From: Bacteroidota bacterium
Lineage (GTDB): Bacteria; Bacteroidota; Bacteroidia; Chitinophagales; Chitinophagaceae
DNA: 64,000 nt
Direction of reading: 5' to 3'
Assembly (NCBI GenBank): GCA_029555415.1
Contig: JAKPSI010000031.1
Location: 1-64,000, forward strand
The notes under the pieces were generated by a model. The model searched no databases and was not told the origin of the DNA. It saw only the letters and a list, made by a program, of their open reading frames with translations. The position numbers were made by a program, and so were the translations under genes. Shown piece by piece: positions 42,993 through 50,994 of the stretch; the stretch's first letter is position 1; each line of letters starts with the position of its first letter.

Positions 42993-43388
42993 ATGTTCCA
43001 ATTACTTCAAAGCGGCCTCAATGGTACCGGAGCGGGTTCTTACCTGCCCGTTGTGATCCAGATTATTTTTGCGGTTGGCCTTGTGGCCTTCCTCATGGTG
43101 GTAACGCACATGCTGGGTCCCAAACGCAAAACGACCGACAAACTTCAGAATTTTTCCAGTGGTATTGAATCGCATGGTGACGCAAGGCACCCGATGGCCA
43201 TCAAGTATTTCCTGACAGCCATCCTTTTCGTGCTTTTCGATGTAGAGGTGATCTTTTTTTACCCCTATGCGGTCAACTTCAAGATGCTTGGCTGGAACGG
43301 GTTCTGGGCCGTTATGCTCTTTGTGGCCTTCTTCCTGTGCGGATTCATCTATATCATCAAGAAAGGCGCATTGAAGTGGGAGGACTAA
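42993..43388 (+). CDS. nuoA: NADH-quinone oxidoreductase subunit A
   Basis: The 131-residue protein has three membrane helices and the family signature with KRKTTDKLQNFSSGIES and FDVEVIFFYPYAV. It is a membrane subunit of Complex I at the hinge to the peripheral arm. The ATG at 42993 is chosen; an in-frame TTG at 42972 lies in the promoter box. It opens the 14-subunit operon. Confidence 0.95.
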   Translation: MFQLLQSGLNGTGAGSYLPVVIQIIFAVGLVAFLMVVTHMLGPKRKTTDKLQNFSSGIESHGDARHPMAIKYFLTAILFVLFDVEVIFFYPYAVNFKMLGWNGFWAVMLFVAFFLCGFIYIIKKGALKWED

Positions 43389-43431
43389 GTCCTGAGGTTG
43401 TAAGATCATTGTAAAGAAATAAATAACCAAG

Positions 43432-44016
43432 ATGCCAAGACCCGTAGCATATAATCTCATTCAGAAAAAACTGGAATCAGATATCAGCATCGTGGGTGCG
43501 CCTGAAGGACATCCGGGAGAAGGCTTTTTCGCCACCTCTCTCAATAATGTCATCGGCCTGGCCAGGAAGAACTCCATCTGGCCGCTTCCTTTTGCCACCT
43601 CCTGTTGCGGTATCGAATTCATGGCCACCATGGGCTCGCATTATGATCTGGCCCGCTTCGGCAGCGAACGCGTGGGGTTTTCACCCCGCCAGTGTGACCT
43701 GCTGATGGTCATGGGAACGATCGCCAAGAAAATGGGCCCCGTTGTGAAACAGGTGTATCTGCAAATGGCCGAACCCCGTTGGGTCATGGCCATCGGTGCC
43801 TGTGCCTGCAGCGGAGGCATATTCGATACTTACAGTGTACTGCAGGGTATCGATCAGGTTGTTCCGGTGGATGTTTATGTGCCAGGATGCCCGCCCAGAC
43901 CCGAAGCGATCATCGACGGACTGATCCGCATCCAGGACCTGGTAGGAAAAGAAAGTCTCCGCAGAAGGAACGGGGACGAATACAAAGCTTTGCTGGAATC
44001 ATACGGAATACAGTAA
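43432..44016 (+). CDS. nuoB: NADH-quinone oxidoreductase subunit B
   Basis: The 194-residue protein has the [4Fe-4S] cluster N2 ligands: the cysteine pair in ATSCCGIEFMA, a cysteine in GACACSGGIF and one in VPGCPPRPEAI. N2 passes electrons to quinone. It lies 43 nt after nuoA. Confidence 0.97.
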   Translation: MPRPVAYNLIQKKLESDISIVGAPEGHPGEGFFATSLNNVIGLARKNSIWPLPFATSCCGIEFMATMGSHYDLARFGSERVGFSPRQCDLLMVMGTIAKKMGPVVKQVYLQMAEPRWVMAIGACACSGGIFDTYSVLQGIDQVVPVDVYVPGCPPRPEAIIDGLIRIQDLVGKESLRRRNGDEYKALLESYGIQ

Positions 44017-44046
44017 TCAACGATGCCGGCACCATTGCCGGCTTAA

Positions 44047-44562
44047 ATGCATACAATGGGGCTGACGAACGAACATATCAAACAAAGGCTGACCGAAAAA
44101 TTCGGTGATCAGCTGATCAATTTTGAAGAGCCTTACGGGATGCTCACTTTTGAAGCACCCCGCGAACTGAACCTCAAAGTGCTCAACTTCCTGTACGATG
44201 ATGAAGAACTGAAGTTCCGTTTCATGACGGACCTCTGCGCCGTACATTACCCCGACAATAAAGGCAAGGAACTGGCTGTGGTGTATCATCTCCATAACCT
44301 GGTCGACAATTGCCGCATTCGCTTTAAAGTTTTTGCACCGGTCGAACAGCCGGATGTATATACCGCTACAGGACTGTTTTCAGCCGCGAACTGGATGGAA
44401 CGCGAGACCTACGATTTCTACGGGGTCAATTTCGTCGGCCATCCGAACCTGAAAAGGATCCTGAATGTGGAAGAGATGGATTATTTCCCGCTGCGCAAGG
44501 AATTCCCACTGGAAGACCAGAGCCGCGTGGATAAGGATGATGAAATGTTCGGAAGGGGGTAA
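44047..44562 (+). CDS. nuoC: NADH-quinone oxidoreductase subunit C
   Basis: The 171-residue protein has the 30-kDa subunit motif (TGLFSAANWMERETYDFYGVNF, HPNLKRIL). It is separate from NuoD, not fused as in E. coli. An ATG at 44056 is another possible start. It lies between nuoB and a small membrane protein gene. Confidence 0.95.
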   Translation: MHTMGLTNEHIKQRLTEKFGDQLINFEEPYGMLTFEAPRELNLKVLNFLYDDEELKFRFMTDLCAVHYPDNKGKELAVVYHLHNLVDNCRIRFKVFAPVEQPDVYTATGLFSAANWMERETYDFYGVNFVGHPNLKRILNVEEMDYFPLRKEFPLEDQSRVDKDDEMFGRG

Positions 44563-44572
44563 TTCACTGGGA

Positions 44573-44785
44573 ATGGCGCGACTTGGGAAATATAAACTGC
44601 TGTACCGGATCGTCTGTTTTCTGGTATTTGTAGCAGCAGCTTATATGAGATTTGAAGAGTATAGTGAAAAGGGGAAAAATGAGCTGTTGGTTTTCGCCAT
44701 CGCATTCACGCTTTTGGCACTGATCACAGCTGGTGAGGTCATAAGTATTTTAAGAACGAAGAAAGAAAAGTCCATAAATATTTAA
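44573..44785 (+). CDS. Small membrane protein embedded in the nuo operon (70 aa)
   Basis: The 70-residue protein (MARLGKYKLLYRIVCF) has two hydrophobic segments (about 10-24 and 37-60). I recognise no family. It starts 10 nt after nuoC and ends 26 nt before nuoD, so it is likely co-transcribed with Complex I genes. A role as an accessory or assembly factor is possible but unsupported beyond its place. Confidence 0.6.
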   Translation: MARLGKYKLLYRIVCFLVFVAAAYMRFEEYSEKGKNELLVFAIAFTLLALITAGEVISILRTKKEKSINI

Positions 44786-44811
44786 AGTCAATTCCCCCCG
44801 GGGATCGGTTT

Positions 44812-46035
44812 ATGTCAGAACAGCATATCAAATTACCGGAAGGCAGTATCGAAAAGACCACCACCACGCTGAACCTGGGTCCCACGCACCCGGCCACGCA
44901 TGGTGTATTCCAGAACATCCTGGAACTGGACGGGGAACGCATTGTTTCCACGGAACAGACCGTTGGTTATATCCACCGCGCATTCGAGAAGCTGGCGGAA
45001 CGCCGCCCGCTCTTCCAGATCACACCGATCACGGATCGCCTGAACTACTGTTCTTCGCCGCTCAATAACATGGGCTGGCATATGACCTGCGAAAAATTAC
45101 TGGGTATCAAAACCCCCAAACGTGTCGATTACCTGCGTGTCATCATCATGGAACTGGCGCGTATCTCCGATCACCTCATCTGCAACTCGATCGTGGGTGT
45201 GGATGCAGGAGCTTATACCGGTTTCCTGTATGTGATGCAATACCGAGAGCTGATCTATGAGATCTATGAAGAGATCTGCGGTTCACGCCTCACCACCAAT
45301 ATCGGACGCATCGGCGGATTCGAACGCAACTTCAACGATATCGCATTCCAGAAACTCGAGAAATTCCTGAAAGAATATCCCGGTGTGCTGAAAGAATTCG
45401 AGAATCTCTTCCAGCGCAACCGCATCTTCATGGACCGGACAAAGCTTACCGGTGCCATCAGTGCGGAACGTGCACTCAATTATGGATTCACCGGCCCGAA
45501 CCTGCGTGCAGCAGGCGTGGACTACGATGTGCGGGTGCATTCACCTTACAGCAGTTACGAAGATTTTCAGTTCAATATACCTGTGGGTACCACTGGCGAC
45601 AATTACGACCGCTGGATGGTCCGCAGCCGCGAAATGTGGGAATCACTCAGCATCCTGGAACAGGCCTGGCATAAGATCCAGGATTTCGAAGGCGCTGAGG
45701 CGGATGTATTCCATGCGGATGTTCCGGAATACTTCCTTCCTGAAAAGAAAGATGTTTATACGAAGATGGAAGCACTCATCTGGCATTTCAAGATCATTAT
45801 GGGAGAAACAAAGATCCCGGCCGGTGAAGTATATCATTCTATCGAAGCCGCGAATGGTGAACTGGGATACTACCTCATCAGTGATGGCGGCCGTACTCCT
45901 TATCGTTTGCACTTCCGCAGGCCCTGTTTCATCTATTATCAGGCCTATGAGGAACTGACCAAAGGCGGCATGCTGAGCGATGCGATCATGACGATGAGTA
46001 GTTTGAATCTGATCGCGGGTGAACTGGACGCATGA
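44812..46035 (+). CDS. nuoD: NADH-quinone oxidoreductase subunit D
   Basis: The 407-residue protein has the 49-kDa signature (LGPTHPATHG, RLNYCSSPLNNMGW, IGRIGGFERNFND). It forms the quinone-binding pocket with NuoB. Its stop codon is directly followed by a heptanucleotide array. Confidence 0.97.
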   Translation: MSEQHIKLPEGSIEKTTTTLNLGPTHPATHGVFQNILELDGERIVSTEQTVGYIHRAFEKLAERRPLFQITPITDRLNYCSSPLNNMGWHMTCEKLLGIKTPKRVDYLRVIIMELARISDHLICNSIVGVDAGAYTGFLYVMQYRELIYEIYEEICGSRLTTNIGRIGGFERNFNDIAFQKLEKFLKEYPGVLKEFENLFQRNRIFMDRTKLTGAISAERALNYGFTGPNLRAAGVDYDVRVHSPYSSYEDFQFNIPVGTTGDNYDRWMVRSREMWESLSILEQAWHKIQDFEGAEADVFHADVPEYFLPEKKDVYTKMEALIWHFKIIMGETKIPAGEVYHSIEAANGELGYYLISDGGRTPYRLHFRRPCFIYYQAYEELTKGGMLSDAIMTMSSLNLIAGELDA

Positions 46036-46112
46036 TAGAAGGTAAGAGCTAAGAGATAAAAGGTAAGAGATTTAGAACGAACTAACAGCTACAAGCTAAC
46101 AGCTTGGAGCTT
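46036..46112. repeat. Composite heptanucleotide array between nuoD and nuoE
   Basis: Eleven 7-nt units in one unbroken phase begin at the base after the nuoD stop. The first five resemble TAAGAGA (also TAAAAGG). A short core with AGAACGAACTA follows, and the last four units carry AGCT (ACAGCTA, CAAGCTA). It occupies most of the 92-nt gap. Confidence 0.88.
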
Positions 46113-46127
46113 CTGAAAATAAAGACA

Positions 46128-46628
46128 ATGACAACTTTCTCTCCAGAGAAATTAAATGAGTTTCAACGGCTCGTTTCCGCTTATCCGGAAGGAAAGCAGA
46201 AGAGCGCGCTGATCCCGGTACTGCACCTGGCACAACAGGAATTCGGCGGATGGCTGAGTTCTGACACCATGGACTATGTGGCTTCATTGCTGAAGCTGGA
46301 TCCCATCGAAGTGTATGAAGTGGCCACCTTTTACAGCATGTTCAACCTGAAGCCGGTTGGTAAATACATGTTCGAAGTTTGCCAGACCGGTCCCTGTATG
46401 CTGAACGGCAGTGATAATATCATCGCGTATATCGGTCAGAAACTGGGTATCAAACCCGGTGAAACGACCGCTGATGGTATGTTCACGCTGAAGACCGTTG
46501 AGTGCCTCGGTGCCTGCGGTTATGCGCCGATGATGCAACTGGGGAAACATTACCGGGAGCACCTTACAAAAGAGAAAGTGGACGCGATCATCGCTGAATG
46601 TTCACAGCAAGCCGCGAAACAGAACTGA
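46128..46628 (+). CDS. nuoE: NADH-quinone oxidoreductase subunit E
   Basis: The 166-residue protein has the thioredoxin-like [2Fe-2S] ligands of NuoE: CQTGPC and, about 35 residues on, CLGAC. It holds cluster N1a. The start at 46128 (MTTFSPEKL) is preferred over an upstream ATG at 46104 that lies inside the repeat. The stop overlaps the next start by a single base (TGATG). Confidence 0.95.
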   Translation: MTTFSPEKLNEFQRLVSAYPEGKQKSALIPVLHLAQQEFGGWLSSDTMDYVASLLKLDPIEVYEVATFYSMFNLKPVGKYMFEVCQTGPCMLNGSDNIIAYIGQKLGIKPGETTADGMFTLKTVECLGACGYAPMMQLGKHYREHLTKEKVDAIIAECSQQAAKQN

Positions 46629-47062
46629 TGAAAGGGTTGCTGAACATATTATTCGTCTTCCTGGGTATCGGAGCGATGGCTCAGCCCAAAGATCAGATCA
46701 AAGTGCTGGGTAATGCCCGGTTACTGGAGCAGACGGTGTTCGGAACGAAGGATAGTGCGACGATCGATAAATTATTCGCTGCGAATGTGACCTATATCCA
46801 TTCCAGCGGGAAAACAGAAACAAGGACCGAAGCTTTGAACGGGATCATTCATAACGGATCGGTGTACACGAAGTCGGCAGCAGCTTTTCCGTATCAATTC
46901 TCCACAAGAGGGGATTCTGCGGTCGTGGTCCATGTGTTCAAAGCAACAGAAAAGAAAGTGGATGGAACGGAATCGTTGCTGAACCTGTCGATCGAGACGG
47001 TTTGGGTGAAAGAGAAAAAAGATTGGAAAATGACCAGAAGACAAGCCACTAAAGTCCAGTGA
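46628..47062 (+). CDS. Exported NTF2-like (DUF4440-type) protein, first of a pair
   Basis: The 144-residue protein has a signal peptide (about 1-18, ending AMAQ) and a compact alpha-beta domain with TIDKLFAANVTYIHSSGKTETRTEAL and a WVKEKKDWKMTRRQAT end. These features fit the NTF2/SnoaL/DUF4440 fold. Its ATG overlaps the nuoE stop. The next gene is a paralog. Why exported proteins lie in the nuo operon is unclear; substrate unknown. Confidence 0.75.
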   Translation: MKGLLNILFVFLGIGAMAQPKDQIKVLGNARLLEQTVFGTKDSATIDKLFAANVTYIHSSGKTETRTEALNGIIHNGSVYTKSAAAFPYQFSTRGDSAVVVHVFKATEKKVDGTESLLNLSIETVWVKEKKDWKMTRRQATKVQ

Positions 47063-47063
47063 A

Positions 47064-47480
47064 ATGAGAATGAGTTTTTTCGTTTTGTTGTTGTTTAGCC
47101 GCCTTGTTTGTCTGGCGCAAACGAATGAAGAAAAGCTGTCGCTGACGATAAAGCAATTCCATGCGGCTCTTGTCGCGAAGAATACGGTATCGGTCAACCA
47201 GCAAACGGATAAGGCGCTGAGTTACGGACACAGCAACGGATGGGTAGAGAATAAAGCGGAACTGATCAGCCACCTGGAAACAGGGTACATGGTCTACAGA
47301 AGCTTTACAGAGGATAGCCTGAAAGTGACGATCAACGGAAATATGGCGCACGCCCGTTTTGTGGCCGATATCGCAGCAACACTGAACGGAAACCAGGGCG
47401 CTTATCATCTGAAAGTGCTGGAGGTCTGGGTGAGGAAAGGGAACAGGTGGTTGTTGTTTGCAAGGCAAGCGGTGAGATAA
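47064..47480 (+). CDS. Exported NTF2-like (DUF4440-type) protein, second of a pair
   Basis: The 138-residue protein has a signal peptide (about 1-19, ending CLAQ). Its domain shows ALSYGHSNGWVENKAEL and LKVLEVWVRKGNRWLLFARQA, parallel to the previous gene (YIHSSGK..., VWVKEKKDWKM). It starts 1 nt after that gene's stop, so they form a tandem pair in one operon. Its stop is directly followed by the largest heptanucleotide array. Confidence 0.75.
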   Translation: MRMSFFVLLLFSRLVCLAQTNEEKLSLTIKQFHAALVAKNTVSVNQQTDKALSYGHSNGWVENKAELISHLETGYMVYRSFTEDSLKVTINGNMAHARFVADIAATLNGNQGAYHLKVLEVWVRKGNRWLLFARQAVR

Positions 47481-47648
47481 TGGAGAGTTGATAATTGAGA
47501 ATTGATAACTGAGAATGGAGAATGGATAATGGGAGTGAGTAGGTGAAAAGTAAGAGATAAAAGGTAAGAGGTAAAAGGTAAGGAGCGTTGAAATAAAGAA
47601 GGAGTTAAATAGAACGAACTAGTAGCTAACAGCTATAAGCTAGCAGCA
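47481..47648. repeat. Heptanucleotide array filling the gap before nuoF
   Basis: The whole 173-nt gap 47481-47653 reads in 7-nt steps from the base after the stop codon, 24 units with no phase break, then five nt to the nuoF ATG. Word type changes along it: TTGATAA and TTGAGAA, then TAAGAGA and TAAAAGG, then a core with AGAACGAACTA, then AGCT words (AACAGCT, ATAAGCT). Confidence 0.92.
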
Positions 47649-47653
47649 ATTTT

Positions 47654-49015
47654 ATGGGCAGAAAATTATTATTAGACAAAGCACACGTTGAGAACATCAG
47701 GCAGTATGATGTATACCGTCAGAACGGCGGGTACAGAAGCGTTGAAAAAGCGCTGAAAAGTATGAGCCCTGATGCCGTAACCGAAGAGGTCAAGAAAAGC
47801 GGACTCCGCGGACGCGGTGGTGCCGGCTTCCCCACCGGTATGAAATGGAGCTTCCTGGCAAAACCGGAAGGCGTTCCCCGTTATCTCGTTGTCAATGCCG
47901 ATGAATCAGAGCCGGGTACTTTCAAGGACCGTTACCTGATGGAATTCATCCCCCACCTGCTTATCGAGGGGATGATCGTGGCTTCTTTCGCTTTGGGATC
48001 AACACGCTCTTATATCTATATCCGCGGTGAATATGCCTGGATCGTTGGTATCCTGGAACAGGCTATCGCTGAAGCCCGTCAGAACGGCTGGCTCGGTAAG
48101 AATATCCTCGGCTCCGGATTTGATTGCGACATCTATGTGCAGCGTGGTGCCGGTGCCTATATCTGCGGTGAAGAAACCGCATTGCTTGAATCACTGGAAG
48201 GCAAACGCGGTAACCCCCGCATCAAACCACCATTCCCGGCCGTAAAAGGTCTGTGGGATTGCCCGACCGTTGTGAACAATGTGGAGACCATTTCAGCGGT
48301 CGTGCCCATCATCAACGAAGGCGGTGATGAATATGCCAAGATCGGCGTAGGCCGTTCCACCGGAACCAAACTGATCTCTGCCTGCGGCAATATCAAAAAG
48401 CCAGGCGTGTACGAGATCGACATGACCATCAGTGTGGAAGAATTCATTTACAGTGACGAATATTGCGGCGGTATCGCGAACGGTAAAAGGCTCAAAGCCT
48501 GTATCCCCGGCGGTTCTTCCGTCCCCATCCTGCCCGCGAACCTGCTGCTGAAAACTGCGAAAGGTGAAAAGCGCATCATGAATTATGAAAGTTTGAGCGA
48601 TGGCGGTTTCGCGACCGGTTCGATGATGGGATCCGGCGGATTCATCGTACTCGATGAAGACCAGTGCGTCGTTCGTCATACTTATACACTGGCCCGTTTC
48701 TATCGTCATGAAAGCTGCGGACAATGTTCACCCTGCCGCGAAGGGACCGGATGGATGGAAAAGATCCTCTGGAACCTGGAATCAGGAAAAGGAAAATCAA
48801 GCGATATCGACCTGCTCTGGGATATCCAGCGCAAGATCGAAGGCAATACGATCTGTCCCTTAGGTGATGCGGCCGCATGGCCCGTTGCTGCGGCGATCCG
48901 CCACTTCCGCGATGAATTTGAATGGCATGTGACCAATGCGGCGGAATCACAAACAAGGAATTTCGGACTGGCACATTATGCCAATGAATTACCTGTAGCT
49001 CCGGCTTCAGTATAA
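47654..49015 (+). CDS. nuoF: NADH-quinone oxidoreductase subunit F
   Basis: The 453-residue protein has the glycine-rich NADH loop (GLRGRGGAGFPTGMKW), the FMN site (NADESEPGTFKDR) and the N3 cluster ligands in SCGQCSPCREG with the far cysteine in TICPLGDAA. It takes electrons from NADH. Its start comes 5 nt after the array. Confidence 0.97.
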   Translation: MGRKLLLDKAHVENIRQYDVYRQNGGYRSVEKALKSMSPDAVTEEVKKSGLRGRGGAGFPTGMKWSFLAKPEGVPRYLVVNADESEPGTFKDRYLMEFIPHLLIEGMIVASFALGSTRSYIYIRGEYAWIVGILEQAIAEARQNGWLGKNILGSGFDCDIYVQRGAGAYICGEETALLESLEGKRGNPRIKPPFPAVKGLWDCPTVVNNVETISAVVPIINEGGDEYAKIGVGRSTGTKLISACGNIKKPGVYEIDMTISVEEFIYSDEYCGGIANGKRLKACIPGGSSVPILPANLLLKTAKGEKRIMNYESLSDGGFATGSMMGSGGFIVLDEDQCVVRHTYTLARFYRHESCGQCSPCREGTGWMEKILWNLESGKGKSSDIDLLWDIQRKIEGNTICPLGDAAAWPVAAAIRHFRDEFEWHVTNAAESQTRNFGLAHYANELPVAPASV

Positions 49016-49023
49016 AGAAGGAA

Positions 49024-49860
49024 ATGAAAAGGACCGTTCTCATATTCTTGATCATGATGCTCATGGCAACCGGCTGGTCGCAATCCGCCGCGCGTCACAG
49101 CAGTACTTCCAAAGGAAGTGTTTACATCTCATGGGGATGGAACCGCGCCATCTATACGAACAGCAATATCTGGTTCAAAGGCGGCGATTATAATTTCGTG
49201 TTGTATCAGGTCAAAGCACACGACAGACCTACATTCCCTGTCAGTTATCATAATTACCTGCAGCCGAACCGGCTGACCATTCCACAGACCAATTTCCGGA
49301 TGGGTTATTTCATCAAGGACAATCTGGCGATCGTGATCGCGGATGATCACATGAAATATGTCATGGATAACGGACAGGATGTGATGATGAAAGGAACGAT
49401 CACCAGACCGGGCAAATTCTTCGGCACTTATTCAGGCCCGAAAACACTGACCCGTGATTTTCTGCTTTTCGAACATACCAACGGTTTGAATTACCTGAAT
49501 GTGGAGATCGAGAAATATTATACCTGGCATCATTCCGCCAAAGGCACGCAGGTGAGTGGTATCCTGGGTGGCGGTACCGGGATCTTGTATCCCAAGACCG
49601 ATGTGACCCTGATGGATTATCCGGAGAATGACCAATTCCATGTGACCGGTTTCGGATTATCGGCCAGAGCGGGTGTAAGAGTGACATTCATGGACCGTGT
49701 TTTCGCGAAACTGGAGAATAAAGTAGGGTATATCAATATGCCGGATATTCTGTTGCACGCATCCGATATCAAGGGTGGTGCCCATCAGGCATTCTGTTAT
49801 ACTCAATTCACCGGTATGATCGGTTTTTCGCTGAATACCGGAAAGAAACAAAAAAAATAA
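49024..49860 (+). CDS. Probable outer-membrane beta-barrel protein within the nuo operon
   Basis: A signal peptide (about 1-20, ending GWSQS) leads a 278-residue protein rich in aromatic alternating strands (SVYISWGWNRAIYTNSN, FRMGYFIKDNLAIVI, GLSARAGVRVTFMDRVFAKLENKVGYINM). It ends in FTGMIGFSLNTG. I recognise no family. It begins 8 nt after nuoF and ends 22 nt before nuoG, so it should be co-transcribed with Complex I. Confidence 0.75.
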   Translation: MKRTVLIFLIMMLMATGWSQSAARHSSTSKGSVYISWGWNRAIYTNSNIWFKGGDYNFVLYQVKAHDRPTFPVSYHNYLQPNRLTIPQTNFRMGYFIKDNLAIVIADDHMKYVMDNGQDVMMKGTITRPGKFFGTYSGPKTLTRDFLLFEHTNGLNYLNVEIEKYYTWHHSAKGTQVSGILGGGTGILYPKTDVTLMDYPENDQFHVTGFGLSARAGVRVTFMDRVFAKLENKVGYINMPDILLHASDIKGGAHQAFCYTQFTGMIGFSLNTGKKQKK

Positions 49861-49882
49861 ATTCATTGAAATAGCGTAGCGC

Positions 49883-50986
49883 ATGTCAGAACCATCGAAA
49901 TTATTCAAAGTAACCATCGACAATATCACGGTGGAAGTGGAGCCGGGAACAACGATCCTCATGGCCGCCCGTAAGATCGGCGGAGATGTAGCGCCTCCCA
50001 CCATGTGCTTTTACAGCAAGCTGAAAGGCAGTGGTGGTAAATGCCGTACCTGTCTGGTGGAAGTATCCGCCGGATCCACGGCCGATCCGCGCCCGATGCC
50101 CAAACTGGTAGCCAGCTGCCGTACGAATGTCATGGACGGGATGATAGTGAAGAACATCACCAGTGAACGTGTTCTGGATGCCCGCGCCGGTGTGGTGGAA
50201 TTCCTGCTGCTGAATCATCCGCTGGATTGCCCGATCTGCGACCAGGCCGGTGAATGTCATTTACAGGACCTCGGCTATGAACATGGTAAAGCGGGTACCC
50301 GTTACGAATTCAAACGCCGCACTTTCGAGAAAGAAGATATCGGTCCTTATATCCAGTTGCATATGACACGTTGCATCCTTTGCTATCGTTGTACTTATGT
50401 AGCGGATCAGCTGACCAATAACCGCGTGCATGGTGTACTCGAAAGAGGCGATCATGCGGAGATCTCCACTTATATCTCCAAATCGATCGACAGCGAATTC
50501 AGCGGTAACATGATCGATGTTTGTCCCGTTGGTGCACTGACCGATAAGACCTTCCGTTTCAAGAACCGTGTATGGTTCACCAAGCCGGTTGACGCACACC
50601 GTGATTGTCCTACCTGCTGCGGTAAAGTGACCTTGTGGCAAAGAGGTGATGATGTACTGCGCGTCACTGCACGTAAGGACGAATGGGGTGAAGTACAGAG
50701 CTATGATGGTAAACCCGGCTGGATCTGCAATACCTGCCGTTTTGATAAGAAGCATACAGCGGACTGGGTCATTGAAGGGCCCACGAAGATCGACCGTCAT
50801 TCCGTGATCTCACAGGGTCACTATGTCGGATTGCAGCAACCGAAAGAGACCGTACAGGCGGTGATGGGCGGAAGAGCACCCAAACTGCTGATGGATATTC
50901 ACAGTGTCAGTGACGTGAACAGCGTTGATATCAGTGCGCTGCCCGGACCTGCCACCAGTAAAACATTTGATAAGAAGAATCAATAA
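49883..50986 (+). CDS. nuoG: NADH-quinone oxidoreductase subunit G, short form
   Basis: The 367-residue protein has the [2Fe-2S] ligands in GGKCRTCLV, the His-Cys cluster in HPLDCPICDQAGEC, the [4Fe-4S] cluster in RCILCYRC and DVCPVGAL, and the additional cysteines CPTC and CNTC. The molybdopterin-like domain of typical 700-900-residue NuoG is missing. This short form is, as far as I recall, usual in Bacteroidota rather than a truncation, and the frame ends cleanly before nuoH. Confidence 0.93.
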   Translation: MSEPSKLFKVTIDNITVEVEPGTTILMAARKIGGDVAPPTMCFYSKLKGSGGKCRTCLVEVSAGSTADPRPMPKLVASCRTNVMDGMIVKNITSERVLDARAGVVEFLLLNHPLDCPICDQAGECHLQDLGYEHGKAGTRYEFKRRTFEKEDIGPYIQLHMTRCILCYRCTYVADQLTNNRVHGVLERGDHAEISTYISKSIDSEFSGNMIDVCPVGALTDKTFRFKNRVWFTKPVDAHRDCPTCCGKVTLWQRGDDVLRVTARKDEWGEVQSYDGKPGWICNTCRFDKKHTADWVIEGPTKIDRHSVISQGHYVGLQQPKETVQAVMGGRAPKLLMDIHSVSDVNSVDISALPGPATSKTFDKKNQ

Positions 50987-50994
50987 CTGCCGAC

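Noticed and set aside
47481-47648. Reading the heptad arrays as a CRISPR array
   Set aside because: Units are 7 nt and drift in sequence; there are no long direct repeats with unique spacers and no cas genes.
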